Shown: positions 6,233 through 9,995 of the stretch, piece after piece
Layout: the number at the start of each line of letters is the position of its first letter
Position numbering within the stretch: position 1 is the stretch's first letter
Assembly (NCBI GenBank): GCA_036278755.1
Contig: DASUKL010000093.1
Coordinates: forward strand, 1-9,995
From: DASUKL01 sp036278755
Lineage (GTDB): Bacteria > Chloroflexota > Limnocylindria > Limnocylindrales > CSP1-4
Length of the DNA: 9,995 bases
Direction: 5' to 3'
Translations under genes and position numbers: made by a program
The notes under the pieces: model-generated
What the model saw: only the letters and a program-made list of their open reading frames with translations
Databases searched by the model: none
What the model was told of the DNA's origin: nothing

Positions 6233-6535
6233 CTAGGACTCGATCAGGAGGTCCGACCCCTCGACCTCGACCCGGTGGGGGCGAACGGGCCGCTCGGCCG
6301 GACCGCGGATGACCTCTCCTGAGGTCACGTCGAACTGACTGCCGTGACAGGCGCAGGTCACGGTCGTCCCCTCCAGTTCACCCGTGGCGAGCGAACATCC
6401 CATGTGGGTACAAGTGTCGTCGAAGGCATAGAGCCGGCCATCCGCGTTCGCCATGCTCACCTTGGTGCCCGCGACATCGAAGGCCTTCATCTCTCCCTCG
6501 GCGACATCGCTGAGCACGCCCACTCGGATCAACAT
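6233..6535 (-). CDS. Rieske [2Fe-2S] ferredoxin
   Basis: This 100-residue soluble electron carrier has the two Rieske motifs, CTHMGC (Cys42, His44) and CACHG (Cys61, His64). These bind a [2Fe-2S] cluster with two Cys and two His. There is no membrane anchor, so it is the ferredoxin type used by dioxygenases or related enzymes rather than the cytochrome bc subunit. Start ATG at 6535 has GGAGG six bases upstream. It is convergent with the response regulator, whose stop is 16 bp away. It lies downstream of the methyltransferase-like gene on the same strand. No oxygenase subunit is in view, so the redox partner is unknown; the flavoprotein at 2914-3657 is possible by inference. Confidence 0.95.
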   Translation of the reverse strand: MLIRVGVLSDVAEGEMKAFDVAGTKVSMANADGRLYAFDDTCTHMGCSLATGELEGTTVTCACHGSQFDVTSGEVIRGPAERPVRPHRVEVEGSDLLIES

Positions 6536-6631
6536 GGCACACCTCCGAATCGATCTGCGGTGAGAAGCCGTCCGCACCGGCTCCTCGATGGGGACACCAT
6601 AGACCGCAGGGTCCCGAAGACGTCCGCGCCG

Positions 6632-7114
6632 TCAGTAGATCCCGGGGACGAACTTGTGAGTCCGGGCGCGATACGCCCCGTAGCCCGGGAGCCGTTGGAG
6701 GAGCCACGCCTCCTCGCGCCGTGCCTTGAGGTCGAGGAGCAGCGCCAGGGCCGCCGTCAGCACGAGCGCCGCGAGCGAACCCGCGGCCACGGACCACCCC
6801 CAGCCCGCCAGGACCAGGCCGCTGTAGATCGGGTGCCGTAGGTAGCGGTAGGCGCCGCGTTCGACGAGCGTGGCGGTGGGGCGTGGCCGGGGAAAGGGGG
6901 TGAGGTTGGCACCGAGGTCCACGATGCCCAGCCCGGCGAGCAGGAGGCCCACGATGATGAGCCCGCCACCCAGGGAGACGAGGATGAGGGCCGGTGCTGC
7001 CCTGGCGAGGGCGCCCACGCCAGTGGCCGCGATCGCCACGAGCAGCACGATCTGGCCGATGACCCACCCTTCGCCCCGTGGCCCGAGGGCCGGCACCTTC
7101 CAGGGGCCGATCAT
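6632..7114 (-). CDS. Isoprenylcysteine methyltransferase-like membrane protein
   Basis: The 160-residue protein has several hydrophobic segments, at about residues 18-36, 42-65, 98-106 and 110-128. They are followed by the conserved ICMT/PEMT-like core. The core shows GAYRYLRHPIYSG (87-99), where Arg-His-Pro is the usual cofactor-binding hallmark, and then KARREEAWLLQRLPGYGAYR (130-149). This family transfers methyl groups from S-adenosylmethionine in the membrane, but bacterial members mostly have no proven substrate. ATG at 7114 is preferred because GGAG lies six bases upstream; GTG at 7129 in the same frame is an alternative. It lies 81 bp after the YggT gene and 96 bp before the Rieske gene on the same strand, so the three may be cotranscribed. 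Confidence 0.9.
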   Translation of the reverse strand: MIGPWKVPALGPRGEGWVIGQIVLLVAIAATGVGALARAAPALILVSLGGGLIIVGLLLAGLGIVDLGANLTPFPRPRPTATLVERGAYRYLRHPIYSGLVLAGWGWSVAAGSLAALVLTAALALLLDLKARREEAWLLQRLPGYGAYRARTHKFVPGIY

Positions 7115-7195
7115 GCGACGCTCCAGCACGGACGAACGAGTGGCTCCCGCTCCCGAGCAGGACCGTTTACAGCAGACCCGTCCGGAGGCAGGCCG

Positions 7196-7600
7196 TCAGG
7201 GAGTCTCGCGGCGGAAGATGTTGATCGCCCAGAGGACGATGAGCTCGAGGATCGTGTAGCCGACGAAGGCGACGATGGCCGTGATGTCGACCGTCAGGTC
7301 TCCACTCTGGAGGGAGCCGGTGCTCAGGATCCCGGCGAACGGCCGCACCAACGGGTCGCTCAGGAGCATGATCCCATGCACCAGCGAGTTCCCCGGCTGG
7401 GCCCCCACGAGCTCGAGCAGGAAGCGCAGGGCGATCAGGACCTGCACGATCCCGAAGACGAGGATGGCGATCCGCCGCAGCAGTTCGCCTCCGCTCGGTC
7501 GGCGGGTGATCGTCTCCCGCCGCTCCGTGACGATGGGGGCCACGGACTCATCGCGCAGCGGTCGTTGCGTGACCACGGTGTGTTCATCCTGGTAGGCCAT
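7196..7600 (-). CDS. YggT family membrane protein
   Basis: The 134-residue protein starts with a charged cytoplasmic stretch of about 38 residues (MAYQDEHTVVTQRPLRDE). A hydrophobic segment, IAILVFGIVQVLIALRFLLE, follows at about 44-63. Then comes the family region around SDPLVRPFAGIL and a second hydrophobic segment, ITAIVAFVGYTILELIVLW, near the C-terminus. YggT/CCB3 proteins have roles linked to membrane protein or cofactor assembly and osmotic tolerance in some organisms, but the exact job is unsettled. Here it is a single-repeat version with two main membrane segments. Translation starts at ATG 7600 with a strong AGGAGG five bases upstream. The 158 bp upstream contain a 6-bp hairpin (7619-7638) and nothing else clear. 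Confidence 0.9.
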   Translation of the reverse strand: MAYQDEHTVVTQRPLRDESVAPIVTERRETITRRPSGGELLRRIAILVFGIVQVLIALRFLLELVGAQPGNSLVHGIMLLSDPLVRPFAGILSTGSLQSGDLTVDITAIVAFVGYTILELIVLWAINIFRRETP

Positions 7601-7758
7601 GACGACCTCCTTCTGGGACGCCTCCAGCGCCCGAGGCGGAGCTTAGGTCGCGCGCCCCTGCAGCCAGCACAACAGGCCAGGCGGCCGGCACTTTCAGCCG
7701 CGTTACAGATGGTCGAGGCGTAGGCCCACGGCGACCGGATGGGGCAGCCGGCTCCTCG

Positions 7759-8925
7759 TCAGGGCGCGGGCTGGCCCAGATACGTGGCCAGACCTTCGTC
7801 GAGCGACGTGAGGCGGCGGGGCAGCCGAGCCAGCAGCGGTCCCGTGTCCACGACCGCTGGCTGGTTGACGAAGTCGACGGCGTCCGGCGTCAGCGGCGGC
7901 CGCGGCAGGAACGTCAGCGGCCAGGCGAGGGCCTTCATCAGCGCCGCCGGGGCGTGGAGGATGGGCCGGCGCCGACCATCGGCCGCCAGGGCCCGACGGA
8001 CGATCTCGTTCATCGTCAGGGTCTCGGGGCCACCGAGCTCGAAGACCTGACCGACCGACGCTCCAGCCGCCGATTCTGACGATGCCTCCACCGAACCGGC
8101 AGCCGATGCCCTCGCGGCGATCGCGTCAGCCCCCAGGATGTCGGCCACCAGGGCGGCCAGATCCCCGATGAACACCGGCGCCAAGAGGGAGCGGCCATCG
8201 CCCGGCATGGGCACGAACGGCAGCCGCCGACCGAGGCGCACGAACCGGTTGAGAGCATCGTCGCGGGGGCCATACAGCCACGTGGGCCGGATGATCGTCC
8301 AGGGGATGCCGCTCCCCCGGATGGCCTCCTCGGCCCGCCACTTGGCACGGAACCAATGGCGCGGCGCGTCGGGCGCGGCGCCGGCGCCCGAGATGTAGAC
8401 GAGCCGCGACACGCCAGCGACGCGCGCGGCGGCGACCAAGCGCTCGGTGCCGCCCGCGTCGACCGCCTCGAACGTCTCGCCGCGGCGCGGGTTCTCCATG
8501 GGGTAGCCGTGGAAGGCGAGGGCGATGACGAGCCCGCCCAGGTCCGAGGGGAGCTGCTGGTCGTCCTGGGTCACGTCGAACGTGGCCAGCCGCGAGCCGG
8601 GCGGCACCTGACCGCGGACCGCGCCTGGCCGGTGGGTGAGGGCGACGACCGACCGACCACGCCGATCGAGCTCGGCCGCGATCGCCCCGCCCACGAACCC
8701 GCTGGCCCCAGCGACGGCGATGGGTCGGGCGTCGGCTTCTGGCTTGGCGGCGGCGTTGGCTTCGGGCTTGGCGTCAGCTTCGGGTTTGGCAGCGGCGTTC
8801 GCTTCGGGCTTGGCTTCAGCGTCGGGCTTGGCTTCAGCGTCGGGCTTGGCTTCAGCTTCGGGCTTGGCTTCAGCGTCGGGCTTGGCTTCAGCTTCGGGTT
8901 TGGCGTCACCTTCGACTTCGGGCAT
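7759..8925 (-). CDS. NmrA/NDUFA9-like NAD(P)-binding protein with KPEA-repeat tail
   Basis: The 388-residue product has two parts. Residues about 8-67 are a low-complexity tail with nine Lys-Pro-(Glu/Asp)-Ala motifs, separated by EA, DA or NAAA. The rest is an atypical/extended short-chain dehydrogenase fold. It begins with the Rossmann motif GASGFVGG (73-80), then VYISGAGA (177-184), a WFRAKWRAEEA helix (191-201), IIRPTWLYGPRDD (211-223) and FELGGPETLTMNEI (296-309). The usual active-site Tyr of the YxxxK pair appears replaced (Phe192, with Lys195), as in many NmrA-like proteins that bind NAD(P) without classical catalysis. An Ala/Ser-rich insert lies near 266-291. ATG at 8925 has GGAGG eight bases upstream. 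An in-frame TTG at 8946 is less likely. The function is a redox-sensing, reductase or quinone-related role, undecided. Confidence 0.9.
   Translation of the reverse strand: MPEVEGDAKPEAEAKPDAEAKPEAEAKPDAEAKPDAEAKPEANAAAKPEADAKPEANAAAKPEADARPIAVAGASGFVGGAIAAELDRRGRSVVALTHRPGAVRGQVPPGSRLATFDVTQDDQQLPSDLGGLVIALAFHGYPMENPRRGETFEAVDAGGTERLVAAARVAGVSRLVYISGAGAAPDAPRHWFRAKWRAEEAIRGSGIPWTIIRPTWLYGPRDDALNRFVRLGRRLPFVPMPGDGRSLLAPVFIGDLAALVADILGADAIAARASAAGSVEASSESAAGASVGQVFELGGPETLTMNEIVRRALAADGRRRPILHAPAALMKALAWPLTFLPRPPLTPDAVDFVNQPAVVDTGPLLARLPRRLTSLDEGLATYLGQPAP
8738..8912. repeat. 18-bp tandem repeat array inside a coding region
   Basis: Five near-perfect 18-bp units (cgggcttggcttcagcgt, or ending ctt) start at 8805, 8823, 8841, 8859 and 8877, with a diverged sixth at 8895. 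Next to them are two copies of a 42-bp unit at 8738-8779 and 8780-8821. Each 18-bp unit encodes six residues of the Lys-Pro-Glu/Asp-Ala-Glu-Ala tail of the gene at 7759-8925. All unit lengths are multiples of three, so copy-number changes keep the frame. Confidence 0.9.
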
Positions 8926-8959
8926 CTCGTCTGCCTCCGTCGGCAAATCTGCTATCTAT

Positions 8960-8980
8960 CGGTAGCACGTATGTGCACCG
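8960..8980. promoter_or_regulatory. Imperfect inverted repeat in a divergent intergenic region
   Basis: Between the divergent genes (8926-9069), cggtagcac and gtgcaccg form an inverted repeat about a 4-bp centre with one unpaired base. On the minus strand TTGACG (8991-8996) is a plausible -35 for the gene ending at 7759, and the inverted repeat would lie where the -10 falls. On the plus strand TACGCT (9023-9028) could be a -10 for the SDR gene. These are candidates by eye only. Confidence 0.3.
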
Positions 8981-9069
8981 TACACCCGCGCGTCAAGGGC
9001 ACGTGAGCACTGGAAGGACCGCTACGCTACGGAGCAGAGTCCCACCGACAGGCAGAGGAGGCCGCGCGC

Positions 9070-9837
9070 GTGCGTCTCGAGGGCAAAGTCGCCGTCATCA
9101 CCGGCGCGGGGAGCGGCATGGGCCGCGTGGCCGCCGAGCTGTTCGCCCGCGAGGGCGCGCGCATCGTGGTGGCCGAGTCGGACGCGGCTGCCGGGGTGGG
9201 GACGGCCCGACGCATCGAGGCCGCAGGTGGCCGGGCCATCGCCGTCGAGGCCGACGTCTCGACCGAGTCGGGCGCGGCCGAGATGGTGGCCCGGGCCCTG
9301 ACCGCGTTCGGGCGCCTCGACTGCCTCTACAACAACGCCGGGATCATGCCCGAGGCCGACCACTCGGTGATCGACACCGAGGTGGCGGTCTGGGATCGGG
9401 TCATGGCCGTCAACGTCCGGGGCGTCTTCCTCGGCTGCAAGCAAGCCATCCCGGCCATGATCGAGACCGGCGGCGGCTCGATCGTCAACATCGCCTCGTT
9501 CGTGGCGCTCATGGGCTGTTCTGTGCCGCAGGACGCCTACACCGCCTCGAAGGGCGCAGTACTCTCCCTGACCCGCAGTCTGGCCGTCCAGTTCGGGCCG
9601 CGCGGTGTGCGCACGAACGCGATCTGCCCGGGCCCGGTGGAGACGCCCCTGCTCATGGATTGGCTGGTCAAGGATGAGGAGGCGAAGCGGATCCGCCTGG
9701 CCCGCAACCCGACCGGCCGCTTCGGCAAGCCCGAGGAGGTGGCCTACGCGGCCCTCTACCTCGCCTCGGACGAGTCGCGCTGGACGAACGGCGCCTCGCT
9801 CGTCGTCGACGGCGGCATCAGCGTCAACTACTTCTAG
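9070..9837 (+). CDS. Classical short-chain dehydrogenase/reductase
   Basis: This 255-residue enzyme is a complete classical SDR that would interconvert an alcohol and a ketone with NAD(P). It has the cofactor motif TGAGSGMG (11-18), NNAG (88-91), Asn115 in MAVNV, Ser143 in NIASF, and the catalytic pair Tyr157/Lys161 in YTASK. NAICPGPVETPL follows, and the C-terminus has the usual LVVDGGISVNYF. Glu36 and Asp38 at the end of the second strand favour NAD over NADP. The start is GTG at 9070 with AGGAGG eight bases upstream. It is a FabG/glucose-dehydrogenase-like member; the substrate cannot be assigned. It is divergent from the NmrA-like gene and has no partner downstream within the window. Confidence 0.95.
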   Translation: MRLEGKVAVITGAGSGMGRVAAELFAREGARIVVAESDAAAGVGTARRIEAAGGRAIAVEADVSTESGAAEMVARALTAFGRLDCLYNNAGIMPEADHSVIDTEVAVWDRVMAVNVRGVFLGCKQAIPAMIETGGGSIVNIASFVALMGCSVPQDAYTASKGAVLSLTRSLAVQFGPRGVRTNAICPGPVETPLLMDWLVKDEEAKRIRLARNPTGRFGKPEEVAYAALYLASDESRWTNGASLVVDGGISVNYF

Positions 9838-9894
9838 GGAGGGGCGACGCTCGGGCCACACGATCGGCGACGGGAGGCTGCGCGGCGAGGGGGT

Positions 9895-9992
9895 GCTCGT
9901 GTTGCGGCGGCCGTGACAAGCAGCGAACGGAGACCGCGATCCGGGTCCAGTCCCTCGCTCGTGTTGCGATGGCCGTGACAAGCGGCGAACGG
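9895..9992. repeat. Two copies of a 36-bp imperfect direct repeat
   Basis: Copies at 9895-9930 and 9957-9992 match at 33 of 36 bases. They share gctcgtgttgcg, ggccgtgacaagc and gcgaacgg; the differences are gc/at at the 13th-14th bases and a/g at the 28th. The copies are 26 bp apart (62-bp period). No third copy is found upstream, and the array may continue past the window end. No gene is called in the 158 bp after the SDR stop. Confidence 0.75.
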
Positions 9993-9995
9993 GTA

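Noticed and set aside
6213..6246. Terminator between the response regulator and the Rieske gene
   Set aside because: CTGATC and GATCAG can pair, but the stem is only six bases with a loop of about 22 and no T tract.
7619..7638. Hairpin CGCCTC/GAGGCG upstream of the YggT gene as terminator or riboswitch
   Set aside because: The stem is six bases with no T tract and no conserved riboswitch elements. Such stems are common by chance at this GC content.
8356..9006. Plus-strand frame rich in Gly-Phe-Gly-Leu repeats
   Set aside because: The repeat is the antisense of the KPEA tail of the minus-strand gene. The same 18-bp units give repetitive peptides in every frame, but only the minus-strand frame continues into a conserved fold.
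9022..9981. Long minus-strand open frame of 319 codons
   Set aside because: It is the antisense shadow of the SDR gene, with no recognisable motifs.
9895..9992. CRISPR array
   Set aside because: Only two copies with three mismatches and a 26-bp gap are visible, and there are no cas genes. The copies differ internally, unlike CRISPR repeats. An array beyond the window cannot be excluded.

Overview
The window is high-GC bacterial chromosome with dense, mostly minus-strand genes, short gaps and GC-rich third codon positions. Several starts have good Shine-Dalgarno sequences (AGGAGG, GGAGG, GGAG), and GTG or TTG starts are used in places. Gene style (PhoB/KdpE-like two-component pair, SDR dehydrogenases, YggT, small Rieske ferredoxin) would fit Chloroflexota or a deep actinobacterial-like lineage. 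That placement is an inference from style, not from a marker gene. There is no phage, transposase, cas gene or toxin-antitoxin pair.

Layout. 8-83 (-) is a tRNA-Gly(CCC) with encoded CCA. 197-1129 (-) is a decayed gene for a repeat-rich, beta-propeller-like protein, broken by three single-base frameshifts and two nonsense codons. Its remnant start overlaps the stop of the next gene upstream. 1126-4122 (-) reads as one transcription unit in the order osmC, FAD/NAD(P)H oxidoreductase, a 45-residue membrane peptide, an unknown 84-residue protein, deoC and DUF488; several of these genes overlap or lie only a few bases apart. 4123-4399 is a divergent control region with a perfect 12-bp palindrome and a cluster of TGAAC-type direct repeats at roughly helical spacing. 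4400-6216 (+) is a two-component system whose cytoplasmic histidine kinase seems to carry an N-terminal winged-helix-like domain, followed through an ATGA overlap by a PhoB/KdpE-type response regulator. 6233-7600 (-) holds a Rieske ferredoxin, an isoprenylcysteine-methyltransferase-like membrane protein and a YggT protein. 7759-8925 (-) is an NmrA/NDUFA9-like NAD(P)-binding protein with an unusual Lys-Pro-Glu-Ala repeat tail at the N-terminus, encoded by an 18-bp tandem repeat. It is divergent from a classical SDR at 9070-9837 (+). The window ends in two copies of a 36-bp imperfect direct repeat.

How the genes may work together. OsmC (peroxide removal), the ferredoxin-reductase-like flavoprotein and the nearby Rieske ferredoxin suggest redox and oxidative-stress housekeeping next to a two-component regulator. 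The link to the regulator is inferred from position and from the repeat array only. No wholly new multi-gene system is evident. The least ordinary items are the winged-helix/kinase fusion, the phased repeat array, the repeat-tailed NAD(P)-binding protein, the finely readable pseudogene and the terminal repeats.
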